This document shows, piece by piece, positions 47,552 to 55,815 of a stretch of DNA of 64,000 nt. Below the pieces are notes generated by a model. That model was given only the letters and a program-made list of their open reading frames with translations, did not search any database and was not told the DNA's origin. The stretch covers positions 99,609 to 163,608 of the forward strand of contig NZ_CADIKK010000018.1 of assembly GCF_902859915.1 (NCBI RefSeq), written 5' to 3'. The DNA is from Paraburkholderia ultramafica (GTDB lineage Bacteria; Pseudomonadota; Gammaproteobacteria; Burkholderiales; Burkholderiaceae). Position 1 is the first letter of the stretch; each line of letters opens with the position of its first letter. A program made the position numbers and the translations under genes.

Positions 47552-48388
47552 TTACGCCAGCATTTGCGCTTCGTCGGGCAGGCGCCAGTCGATCGGTTCG
47601 CGGCCGTGCTCGACCAGATATTCGTTGGCCTTCGCGAAGTGCCCGCAACCGAGAAAGCCGCGATGCGCCGACAGCGGCGAAGGATGCGGCGCCTCCAGCA
47701 CGCAATGCGACTTGCCGCCGAGCAGCGCGCGCTTGGCCTGCGCATGCGCGCCCCAGAGCATGAACACGAGGCCGTCGTGGCGCATCGCCAGTTCGTGGAT
47801 CAGCGTGTCCGTGCATTTCTCCCAGCCGCGTTTCGCGTGGCTCGCGGCGCTGTCGCGTTCGACGGTCAGCACCGTGTTCAGCAGCAGCACGCCTTGCTTC
47901 GCCCATGTGTCGAGGCAGCCGTGACGCGGCGTTTCGTGGCCGAGACTCGCGGCGATTTCCTTGAAGATATTGCGTAGCGACGGCGGCGTGCGCACGTTCG
48001 GCGCGACCGAAAACGCGAGGCCGTGAGCTTGCGGCGTGCCGCGGTCTTCGCCGTGATACGGGTCCTGGCCGAGGATCACCACTTTCACTTCGTCGGGGCT
48101 GGTCAGGCGCAGCGCGCGGAACACGTCGGCCGGATAGACGGTTTTGCCGGCCGCGCGTTCACCGTCGACGAAACGGCAGAGCGGCGCGTACGCATCGCTG
48201 TCGATGAAGGGCGTCAGATGCGTGCGCCATGCGGTGGGCAGCGCGGCGAATTGGGCTTCGAGCGTCGGCGGGGTGTCGGCGTCCGATGACTGCTGCGGGT
48301 TGATCATGGCACTGGCCGGTGTGGATGCGGCGTCGCCGAACAGGGAAGCCTGCGACGGGTTGGAGCGGGTTCGGGAAGCGGAGGTCAT
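47552..48388 (-). CDS. ung: Uracil-DNA glycosylase, family 1
   Basis: Ung removes uracil from DNA. The 278-residue protein has the catalytic water-activating motif GQDPYHG (D109), the PPSLRNIFKE segment, LLLNTVLTV for uracil recognition, and the HPSPLSAHRG leucine loop. The first 45 residues are a low-complexity extension before the conserved domain. MTSASR at 48388 is preferred; an ATG at 48409 is also in frame. It lies 77 bp after the CYTH gene. Confidence 0.93.
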   Translation of the reverse strand: MTSASRTRSNPSQASLFGDAASTPASAMINPQQSSDADTPPTLEAQFAALPTAWRTHLTPFIDSDAYAPLCRFVDGERAAGKTVYPADVFRALRLTSPDEVKVVILGQDPYHGEDRGTPQAHGLAFSVAPNVRTPPSLRNIFKEIAASLGHETPRHGCLDTWAKQGVLLLNTVLTVERDSAASHAKRGWEKCTDTLIHELAMRHDGLVFMLWGAHAQAKRALLGGKSHCVLEAPHPSPLSAHRGFLGCGHFAKANEYLVEHGREPIDWRLPDEAQMLA

Positions 48389-48465
48389 GGCGGGGGAGTG
48401 TCGCAGCAAACGCGCGCGGGCTCAAGGTGCGGCGGCGCCGCGCATCGCATCGCGCGCATCGCCGC

Positions 48466-49092
48466 TCAACCCGCCCGCAACTGATAGCCGCGCTGCGCCT
48501 TGCTGATGTTGTCCGGCGCGAGGCCGGTGATCTGCTTGCCGAGTTCCGCCGCGAGCGCGCGCAGGGCGGCTTCGTCGCCGGACTTCAGTTCGAGCTCGAT
48601 CTCCGAAATCGGCGCGCGGCGGTTCTCGCCGTCGACTTCGGCGAACACGTCGCCCTGATCGATCGCTGCTTCGATTTCCGCACCGTCCACCTGAACATGC
48701 CACAGCGTCCGCGTGAAATTCGTGCGGAACAGTTCGATCAACGCCGGCGCCGCCTGGCGCAACGCATCTGCCGCGGCCGGCTCGTCGCATGCGCGCAGCA
48801 ACGCCTCGATCTCCAGCTTTGCGCCCGCCACCGGCATTTCCCACTCATGCCGGCTGTGCAATCCATCCTGCGCGTCGCCAGCCGTCTTGAAGGTTTGCAG
48901 CCAGCCATCCGGCGTCTGGCGCAGACGCAGCGCGCTCTTCGAACTCGCCAACGTCAGCTGCGGCGTGTCGAAGTAGATATTCACCAGCCTGACCGGGCGT
49001 CCCTGTCCGCCGGCACGTGCGACGAACCACTGCGTCGCCGCCTGCACCTGCCCAGCCGGCAGCGCCAGCTTGATTTCGCGTTCCATGCCCAT
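48466..49092 (-). CDS. CYTH domain protein (YgiF-like inorganic triphosphatase type)
   Basis: The 208-residue protein starts with the CYTH signature ExExK (E4, E6, K8 in MEREIKLAL) and continues with alternating charged strands such as YFDTPQLTL, ALRLRQT and EIEAAIDQGDVF, which line a triphosphate tunnel. Such proteins hydrolyse inorganic triphosphate or act on organic triphosphates. Unlike full-length YgiF it lacks a CHAD domain. The alternative ATG at 49086 removes two residues. It follows trpC by 27 bp, so it is probably in the trp transcript. Confidence 0.88.
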   Translation of the reverse strand: MGMEREIKLALPAGQVQAATQWFVARAGGQGRPVRLVNIYFDTPQLTLASSKSALRLRQTPDGWLQTFKTAGDAQDGLHSRHEWEMPVAGAKLEIEALLRACDEPAAADALRQAAPALIELFRTNFTRTLWHVQVDGAEIEAAIDQGDVFAEVDGENRRAPISEIELELKSGDEAALRALAAELGKQITGLAPDNISKAQRGYQLRAG

Positions 49093-49119
49093 GATCTGTT
49101 CCGCTACCTGTGCCGCGTG

Positions 49120-49917
49120 TTAGAGCCGTGCCTGGAAAAACATCCGCGCGAGTTCGACACCCGGCTCTAGCGCGCGCATGAACGCCTCGCCGACCAGGAA
49201 CGTATGCACGTCCATCGCGCGCAAGCGTTCGACGTCGGCGTGCGACAGAATGCCCGATTCCGTGACGACGATGCGGTCGTCGGGAATCGAGTCGAGCATG
49301 CCGATGGTGGTGTCGATCGACGTTTCGAAGGTGCGCAGATTGCGGTTGTTGATGCCGATCAGCGGCGTTTTCAGCGTCAGCGCTTCTTTCAGCTCGTCGT
49401 TGTCGTGCACTTCGACCAGCACCGCGAGACCCAGCGAATGGGCGAGCGCTTCGAGATCCTGCATCTGCGAGGTGTCGAGCGCGGCGGCGATCAGCAGGAT
49501 CGCGTCGGCGCCCATCGCGCGGGCTTCGACGATCTGGTACGGATCGACGATGAAGTCCTTGCGCAGCACCGGCAGGCTGCACGCGGCGCGTGCTTGTTGC
49601 AGATACGCGACGCTGCCCTTGAAGAACTGCACGTCGGTCAGCACCGACAGACAGGCCGCGCCGTGTTTCTCATACGAACGCGCGATCTCGGCCGGGTCGA
49701 AGTTCTCGCGCAGCACGCCTTTCGACGGGCTAGCCTTCTTCACTTCGGAGATCACCGCGGCCAGACCCGCCGCATGTTTGGCGCGCAGCGCGCCGACGAA
49801 GTCGCGGAGATCGCGCGACGATGCTTCGAGGCGCAGCTCTTCAAGCGGCGCGCTCTGTTCGGCCGCGCGGACTTCTTCGCGTTTGACCGCGATGATACGG
49901 TCGAGGATGTCGCTCAT
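49120..49917 (-). CDS. trpC: Indole-3-glycerol phosphate synthase
   Basis: TrpC closes the indole ring in tryptophan synthesis. The 265-residue TIM-barrel enzyme shows EVKKASPSKG near residue 60, FFKGSVAYLQ, VLRKDFIVDPYQ, and the phosphate-binding VTESGILSHADVERL. It is a stand-alone TrpC, not fused to TrpF. It lies 18 bp after trpD. Confidence 0.96.
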   Translation of the reverse strand: MSDILDRIIAVKREEVRAAEQSAPLEELRLEASSRDLRDFVGALRAKHAAGLAAVISEVKKASPSKGVLRENFDPAEIARSYEKHGAACLSVLTDVQFFKGSVAYLQQARAACSLPVLRKDFIVDPYQIVEARAMGADAILLIAAALDTSQMQDLEALAHSLGLAVLVEVHDNDELKEALTLKTPLIGINNRNLRTFETSIDTTIGMLDSIPDDRIVVTESGILSHADVERLRAMDVHTFLVGEAFMRALEPGVELARMFFQARL

Positions 49918-49935
49918 AGGTGTCTCGCTACGTGA

Positions 49936-50967
49936 TTACTGCTTGAATTGCTGGGTGAAGCGGATCAGCTCGTCAACCTTCGCGCGGGCCTTGCCGCTTG
50001 CGATCGCTTCGCGCGCCAGTTGAATGCCGTCCGCGATCGACGACGCCACGTTCGCCGAATACAGCGCCGTGCCCGCGTTCAGCGTGACGATTTCGCGCGC
50101 GACGCCCGGCTTGTTGTCGAGCGCGTCGAGCAGCATCGCTTTGGATTCGGTTGCGTCGGCTACTTTCAGCGTGCGGTTCGACACCATCTGCATGCCGAAG
50201 TCTTCCGGATGAATCTCGTACTCGTGGATTTCGCCGTCGCGCAACTCGCCGACCTGCGTCGCCGCGCCGAGCGACACTTCATCCATGCCGTCCATCCCGT
50301 ACACCACCAGCACGTGCTTCGCGCCGAGGCGCTGCATCACGCGCACCTGAATGCCGACCAGGTCCGCGTGGAACACGCCCATCAACTGGTTCGGCGCGCC
50401 GGCCGGGTTGGTCAGCGGGCCGAGAATGTTGAAGATGGTGCGCACGCCGAGTTCGCGGCGCACGGCGGCGATGTTCTTCATTGCCGGATGATGATTCGGC
50501 GCAAACATGAAGCCCATGCCCGTTTCGGCAATCGACGCCGCGACCTGGTCCGGCTGCAGATCGATATTCACGCCTAGCGCTTCGAGCACGTCCGCGCTGC
50601 CCGATTTGCTCGACACGCCGCGATTGCCGTGCTTCGCGACCTTTGCGCCGGCCGCGGCCGACACGAACATGGTCGCGGTGGAAATGTTGAAGGTGTGCGA
50701 GCCGTCGCCGCCGGTGCCGACGATATCGACGAAGTTCGAGTTGTCCTGCACGTCGACGTGCCGGGCAAATTCACGCATCACCGTGGCGGCGGCGGTGATC
50801 TCGCCGATGGTCTCTTTCTTGACGCGCAAGCCGGTGATGATCGCGGCCGACATCACGGGCGAGAGTTCGCCGCGCATGATGAGCCGCATCAGATGCAGCA
50901 TTTCGTCGTGGAAAATCTCGCGGTGCTCGATGGTTCGTTGCAGCGCTTCCTGGGGCGTTATCGACAT
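49936..50967 (-). CDS. trpD: Anthranilate phosphoribosyltransferase
   Basis: TrpD joins anthranilate to PRPP. The 343-residue product has the PRPP motif DIVGTGGDGSHTFNIST and the AKHGNRGVSSKSGSADVLEALG block, then GPLTNPAGAPNQLMGV. The start MSITPQEAL at 50967 is the conserved one. It is a separate protein from TrpG, which lies 17 bp upstream. Confidence 0.96.
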   Translation of the reverse strand: MSITPQEALQRTIEHREIFHDEMLHLMRLIMRGELSPVMSAAIITGLRVKKETIGEITAAATVMREFARHVDVQDNSNFVDIVGTGGDGSHTFNISTATMFVSAAAGAKVAKHGNRGVSSKSGSADVLEALGVNIDLQPDQVAASIAETGMGFMFAPNHHPAMKNIAAVRRELGVRTIFNILGPLTNPAGAPNQLMGVFHADLVGIQVRVMQRLGAKHVLVVYGMDGMDEVSLGAATQVGELRDGEIHEYEIHPEDFGMQMVSNRTLKVADATESKAMLLDALDNKPGVAREIVTLNAGTALYSANVASSIADGIQLAREAIASGKARAKVDELIRFTQQFKQ

Positions 50968-50984
50968 GGCTTCGTCTCTCTTGA

Positions 50985-51599
<615 letters not shown>

Positions 51600-51612
51600 G
51601 GTGTGTCTCCGG

Positions 51613-53106
51613 TCAGAAGTCGCTATCGAGGCCGTCTTGAACCTGTTCGGCTGCGCGCAACACGGCGCGTGCCTTGTTCTCGGTCTCTTGCCATTCGGAT
51701 TCCGGCACCGAATCCGCGACTACGCCCGCAGCCGCCTGCACATACAGATTGCCGTTCGCGATCACGCCGGTGCGGATCGTGATGGCCAGATCCATTTCGC
51801 CGGTGAACGACAGGTAGCCGACCGCACCGCCGTACAGGCCGCGCTTCACGGGTTCCAGTTCGTCGATCAGTTCCATCGCGCGGACCTTCGGCGCGCCCGA
51901 CAGCGTGCCGGCCGGGAACGTGGCGCGCAGCACGTCGAAATTGGTGGTGCCCGGCTTCAGCTTGCCTTCGACCGAACTCACGATGTGCTGCACGTGCGAG
52001 TACTTTTCGATCACCATCTTGTCGGTCACGACCACCGAGCCGATCTGCGCGATGCGGCCCACGTCGTTGCGCGCGAGGTCGATCAGCATCACGTGTTCGG
52101 CGATTTCCTTCGGGTCGTTCAGCAGTTCGGTCGCGAGTTCCGCGTCGCGTTCCGGCGTGTTGCCGCGCGGACGCGTGCCGGCGAGCGGCCGGATCGTGAC
52201 GATGCGGTCCTCGCCGCGCTTTTCCTGGCGCACCAGAATTTCCGGCGATGCGCCGACCACGTGGAAGTCGCCGAAGTTGTAGTAATACATATACGGCGAC
52301 GGATTCAGCGAGCGCAGCGCGCGATACAGCGACAGCGGATTGTCGCGGTACGGCTTGGTCAGACGCTGGCCGACCTGCACCTGCATCAGTTCGCCGGCGG
52401 CGATGTATTCCTTCGCCTTGCGCACGGCGGCCAGATAGTCGTCTTTCGCGAATTCGCGGTAGGTCTCGGTGAGTACGCTGGCCGAGGTGACCGGCGGTTG
52501 CACGGTCGTGCGCAGACGCTGACGCAGTTCACGCAGACGCTGCTTGGCCTTCGTGTACGCCTCGGCTTGCGTCGGATCGGCGTACACCACCAGATAGAGC
52601 TTGCCCGCGAGATTGTCGATCACCGCGACTTCTTCGGTCAGCAGCAGCTGGATGTCGGGCAGATTCAGATCGTCTTTCGGCGCGCTGTGTGCGAGCTTTT
52701 TCTCGATGTAGCGCACTGCGTCGTAGCCGAAATAGCCGGCCAGACCGCCCGCAAAACGCGGCAGCCCGGGGCGTTGCGCGACTTTGAAGCGGCCCTGGAA
52801 TTGCTGGATGAATTCGAGCGGATCGCCCTCGTGCGTTTCGACGACCGTGCCGTCGCGCACCACTTCCGACACGCCATTGCGCGTGCGCAGCAGCGTGCGC
52901 GCCGGCAGTCCGATGAACGAATAGCGGCCGAAACGTTCGCCGCCCACCACCGATTCCAGCAGGAACGAGTTGGCGCCGTTGCGCTCGGTCTGCGCGAGCT
53001 TCAGGTATAGCGAGAGCGGCGTTTCGAGGTCGGCCAGCGCTTCGGCGATCAGCGGAATGCGGTTGAAGCCCTCATTGGCGAGGGACTGGAATTCGAGTTC
53101 GGTCAT
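51613..53106 (-). CDS. trpE: Anthranilate synthase component I
   Basis: TrpE converts chorismate plus ammonia to anthranilate. The 497-residue product has the feedback-inhibition motif LLES in FLLESVVGGERFGRYSF. The chorismate-binding half carries RPLAGTRPRG, DLARNDVGRIA and GTLSGAPKVRAMELI. The start MTELEFQSL at 53106 is the conserved one. It is preceded by a 280-nt leader after the trp attenuator. Confidence 0.96.
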   Translation of the reverse strand: MTELEFQSLANEGFNRIPLIAEALADLETPLSLYLKLAQTERNGANSFLLESVVGGERFGRYSFIGLPARTLLRTRNGVSEVVRDGTVVETHEGDPLEFIQQFQGRFKVAQRPGLPRFAGGLAGYFGYDAVRYIEKKLAHSAPKDDLNLPDIQLLLTEEVAVIDNLAGKLYLVVYADPTQAEAYTKAKQRLRELRQRLRTTVQPPVTSASVLTETYREFAKDDYLAAVRKAKEYIAAGELMQVQVGQRLTKPYRDNPLSLYRALRSLNPSPYMYYYNFGDFHVVGASPEILVRQEKRGEDRIVTIRPLAGTRPRGNTPERDAELATELLNDPKEIAEHVMLIDLARNDVGRIAQIGSVVVTDKMVIEKYSHVQHIVSSVEGKLKPGTTNFDVLRATFPAGTLSGAPKVRAMELIDELEPVKRGLYGGAVGYLSFTGEMDLAITIRTGVIANGNLYVQAAAGVVADSVPESEWQETENKARAVLRAAEQVQDGLDSDF

Positions 53107-53340
53107 GTTCCGATCCTGTACGGTGGTCCGGCGCCTGCGTGCGCCGGACAAAGCGGGGCGTTGCGCGACCGGTCGGGGCGTTCGTCGAGGTTTCGACACG
53201 ATAATACCGACCGGCGCGAGTTTCCCATCGACGCGAGCAAGGGGTTTCAGCGCACAGCTGTACTTTGCGGGTACACGCAGGCCAAATCAACCGATGCAGC
53301 GGAACAAGACGATGGAAAAAACGCGTGAGCGCAGCGAAGT

Positions 53341-53375
53341 AAAAAACGGTTGCCGAAGACGAGCTTCAGCGTACC
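53341..53375 (-). terminator. trp attenuator (rho-independent terminator upstream of trpE)
   Basis: On the minus strand GCTGAAG (53370-53364) pairs with CTTCGGC (53358-53352) around CTCGT. An outer GGT/ACC clamp (53375-53373 / 53350-53348) crosses a small internal loop, followed by G and six T residues (53346-53341). A competing hairpin ACCTC/GAGGT (53386-53382 / 53377-53373) uses the same GGT, so the two are mutually exclusive. It starts right after the leader-peptide stop codon. Confidence 0.8.
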
Positions 53376-53385
53376 TCAGGCGAGG

Positions 53386-53460
53386 TTAGCGCGACCAGCG
53401 ACGCCAGGGCCAGGCTCCCCGGTCGATGCTGATCAGACTCCGTTTTTTATTCAGAAACAT
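53386..53460 (-). CDS. trpL: trp operon leader peptide with three tryptophan codons
   Basis: This 24-codon frame ends ...GAWPWRRWSR, with tryptophan codons at positions 17, 19 and 22 (53412-53410, 53406-53404, 53397-53395). It starts 16 bp after the gph stop and ends 11 nt before the attenuator hairpin. Ribosome stalling at these codons when charged tRNA-Trp is scarce would leave the competing hairpin free to form. No clear Shine-Dalgarno sequence precedes the ATG, so translation may depend on gph coupling or be inefficient. It was found by reading the minus strand, as it is too short for usual gene calls. Confidence 0.78.
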   Translation of the reverse strand: MFLNKKRSLISIDRGAWPWRRWSR

Positions 53461-53476
53461 GAGGATGAAGGACTTT

Positions 53477-54193
53477 TCAAGTCGTGGAATGGTGCGCTGC
53501 GATCGCCTTGGCGGCGTCGAGCAGCGAGGCAACTATACCATCGGATTTTATTGTTTGTATAGCTTGGCCGTGGTTGTAGCCGTACGGCACGGTCAGCGTC
53601 GCCATGCCCGCCGCGCGGCCCGCCAGCGCGTCGTTTTCCGAATCGCCGATCGCGACGGTGGCTTGCGGTTCGACGCCCAGTTGTGCTGCGGCGGTGAGCA
53701 TCGGCAGCGGGTCCGGCTTCTTTTTCGCGAGGCTGTCGCCGCCGAGCACGACGGTGAAATACTGCGCAAGCCCGTACTGTTGCAGCAGTTCGACCGCGAA
53801 CCGATGCGGCTTGTTGGTCACGCAGGCGAGCTTCAGGCCGGCATCGCGCATTGCGCGCAAACCGGCTTCGACATCGGGATAAAGCCGCGTGTGCACGCCG
53901 TTGATCTTCGCGTATTCCGCCTGATAGATGGCGAGCGCCTCGTCGAAGCGGTCTTGCACATGTTCCGCTTCAAAGCGCGGTGCGAGCACGCTGCGGATCA
54001 GATGCTCCGAACCCTTGCCGACATAGCCGACCACTTCCTCGCGCGACGTTTCCGTCGCGTCGAGTTGCGCGAGCATGCCGTTCAGGCCGGCGGTGAAGTC
54101 GTCGGCGGTGTCGATCATGGTGCCGTCGAGGTCGATGATCGCGCCTTGCAGGCGCGGGCCGGGAAAGGTCGGGGCGGGGAATGGAGCGGTCAT
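53477..54193 (-). CDS. gph: Phosphoglycolate phosphatase
   Basis: The 238-residue HAD hydrolase has nucleophile motif IDLDGTMIDT (D21, D23), cap domain, TNKPHRF motif II region, and IGDSENDALAGRAAG motif IV. It dephosphorylates 2-phosphoglycolate. It follows rpe by 14 bp. Near its 3' end three rare ATA codons fall within ten codons (around 53532-53565), where a promoter for trp appears to be embedded. Confidence 0.92.
   Translation of the reverse strand: MTAPFPAPTFPGPRLQGAIIDLDGTMIDTADDFTAGLNGMLAQLDATETSREEVVGYVGKGSEHLIRSVLAPRFEAEHVQDRFDEALAIYQAEYAKINGVHTRLYPDVEAGLRAMRDAGLKLACVTNKPHRFAVELLQQYGLAQYFTVVLGGDSLAKKKPDPLPMLTAAAQLGVEPQATVAIGDSENDALAGRAAGMATLTVPYGYNHGQAIQTIKSDGIVASLLDAAKAIAAHHSTT
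53532..53561 (-). promoter_or_regulatory. Candidate trp promoter embedded in the gph coding sequence
   Basis: On the minus strand TATACA (53561-53556), an 18-bp spacer and TATAGT (53537-53532) form a plausible sigma-70 promoter inside the AT-rich 3' end of gph. The segment uses three ATA and other AT-rich codons unlike the rest of the gene. Transcription would begin near 53525, 65 nt before trpL. Confidence 0.55.
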
Positions 54194-54207
54194 AGGGCTG
54201 GCTGGTT

Positions 54208-54891
54208 TCAGTGCTGAACGTTGGCGAGTGCTGCGCGCATCTTGTCGATCACGACCTTGTGGTCGGGCTGGCCGAAGATCGCCGAGCCGGCCACGAACGT
54301 GTCCGCGCCGGCCGCCGCGATTTCCGCGATGTTGTCGACCTTTACGCCGCCATCCACTTCCAGGTGAATCTCGCGGCCGGTCCGTTCCGTGTACGCGTCG
54401 ATCCGCTTGCGGGCTTCGCGCAGCTTGTTGAGTGCTTCAGGAATGAACGACTGGCCGCCGAAGCCCGGGTTCACCGACATGATCAGCACGAGGTCGAGCT
54501 TGTCCATCACGTGGTCCAGGTAGTTCAGCGACGTGGCCGGGTTGAACACCAGGCCGGCCTTGCAGCCGTGGTCGCGAATCAGCGACAGCGTACGGTCGAT
54601 ATGGTCCGAGCCTTCCGGGTGAAAGCTGATCAGGTTCGCGCCGGCTTTGGCGAAGTCCGGCACGATGCGGTCGACCGGACGCACCATCAGATGCACGTCG
54701 ATCGGCACGCCCACGTGCGGGCGGAGCGCTTCGCACACGAGCGGGCCGATGGTCAGGTTCGGCACATAGTGGTTGTCCATCACGTCGAAGTGAATCCAGT
54801 CGGCGCCAGCGGCGACGACGTTGCGGACCTCTTCGCCGAGACGGGCGAAGTCGGCGGACAGAATGCTGGGGGCGATGCGGAATTGCGTCAT
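54208..54891 (-). CDS. rpe: Ribulose-phosphate 3-epimerase
   Basis: Rpe interconverts ribulose-5- and xylulose-5-phosphate. The 227-residue TIM barrel shows APSILSADFARLGEEV near the N terminus, HFDVMDNHYVPNLTIGP (metal His and Asp), MSVNPGFGGQ and LEVDGGVKVDNI. The start MTQFRIAPS at 54891 is the conserved one. It heads the rpe-gph-trp series and diverges from apaG. Confidence 0.96.
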   Translation of the reverse strand: MTQFRIAPSILSADFARLGEEVRNVVAAGADWIHFDVMDNHYVPNLTIGPLVCEALRPHVGVPIDVHLMVRPVDRIVPDFAKAGANLISFHPEGSDHIDRTLSLIRDHGCKAGLVFNPATSLNYLDHVMDKLDLVLIMSVNPGFGGQSFIPEALNKLREARKRIDAYTERTGREIHLEVDGGVKVDNIAEIAAAGADTFVAGSAIFGQPDHKVVIDKMRAALANVQH

Positions 54892-55163
54892 GGCGGGGCG
54901 GATACAAGCGGGAAAGCGCCATTTTACCGTTTTGTGCACGTCAGGGCCGGCGCACGGATGGTTTGAGGCCGGCTCCCGAGCGGGCCGTGACCATGACAAA
55001 ACGCCTTAACGGCCCTTGGCCAAAGGATTTGTCCGGTTGCGGGCATGTCGCGCATGAAGCAGAATGCCAATCCAGAAGCGCCGCTTCGCCGATGCGCCGC
55101 AAACCATTGGCGTTCGGGCCTTCCCGCGATTTTTCACAGCCGTATCATCAGACCGGAATCAGG

Positions 55164-55538
55164 ATGAGCCAGTACGAATTCAGCGTCTCGGCGCAGGTGC
55201 AATATCTGCCTGAAGAGTCGGACCCGGAGCGCCGCCAGTATGCGTTTGCGTACACGCTGACTATCCGTAATAGCGGTCAGGTGCCCGCACAGCTGATTGC
55301 GCGTCACTGGGTGATCACCGACAGCGACAACAACGTGCAGGAGGTCAAAGGTCTGGGCGTGGTCGGTCATCAGCCATTGCTCAAACCGGGCGAACAGTTC
55401 GAATACACGAGTTGGGCGGTCATCGCGACACCGGTCGGCACCATGCGCGGCGATTATTTCTGCGTCGCCGAGGACGGCGAGCGTTTTGATGCACCGGTGC
55501 CGGAGTTCATCCTGCGCATGCCGCGCACGCTGCATTGA
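55164..55538 (+). CDS. apaG: ApaG (CorD) protein
   Basis: The 124-residue protein is an immunoglobulin-like beta sandwich. It has the landmark segments FAYTLTIRNSG, LIARHWVITDSDNNVQEVKGLGVVGHQP and EYTSWAVIATPVGTMRGDY, all diagnostic for ApaG. ApaG is linked to Co2+/Mg2+ efflux phenotypes and the ApaH neighbourhood, but its biochemical role is unsettled. The gene diverges from rpe. Confidence 0.94.
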   Translation: MSQYEFSVSAQVQYLPEESDPERRQYAFAYTLTIRNSGQVPAQLIARHWVITDSDNNVQEVKGLGVVGHQPLLKPGEQFEYTSWAVIATPVGTMRGDYFCVAEDGERFDAPVPEFILRMPRTLH

Positions 55539-55625
55539 ACCGAGGGGCGGGCGCGCGGTCTTTAAACAGTTAAACGCGCAGTTGAGTGCCTGGTTCGGCT
55601 TCAGCGCGCGGTTTCTCGCATGGCA

Positions 55626-55787
55626 TTACTGCGGTTTTTGCTGCCTGGGATGCTCACTCGCATTGGCGCGCGTCGCTTTCTTCCTGCCGGACGACGTCCA
55701 TACAACGATGAAGACGAGCAGAAAGAGCGCGACGAACGCTTCCAGCGCGAAGATGAGCATCGGGTATTCGTCGAACAGATCAGACAT
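55626..55787 (-). CDS. Small single-helix membrane protein (53 residues)
   Basis: The product has an acidic start MSDLFDEYP, one long hydrophobic helix (about 10-31, ending VVWTS) and a basic, Gln-rich tail (KKATRANASEHPRQQKPQ), so the predicted topology is N-out/C-in. Codons are strongly G/C in the third position. GGAA lies about 9 bases before the ATG. It diverges from mltA, the start codons being 28 bp apart. I do not recognise it. Confidence 0.6.
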   Translation of the reverse strand: MSDLFDEYPMLIFALEAFVALFLLVFIVVWTSSGRKKATRANASEHPRQQKPQ

Positions 55788-55815
55788 GGCGGTTTCCATC
55801 AAGAACGAACATTGT

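Larger units (their letters stand above)
53107..53476 (-). promoter_or_regulatory. trp leader region between gph and trpE
   Basis: The 370-bp spacer contains the leader peptide, the attenuator, a second T6 run (near 53317) behind a weak GCGC-type hairpin, and about 210 nt of further untranslated leader before trpE. The length is unusual for a simple attenuator, leaving room for another control element that I cannot identify. Confidence 0.65.
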
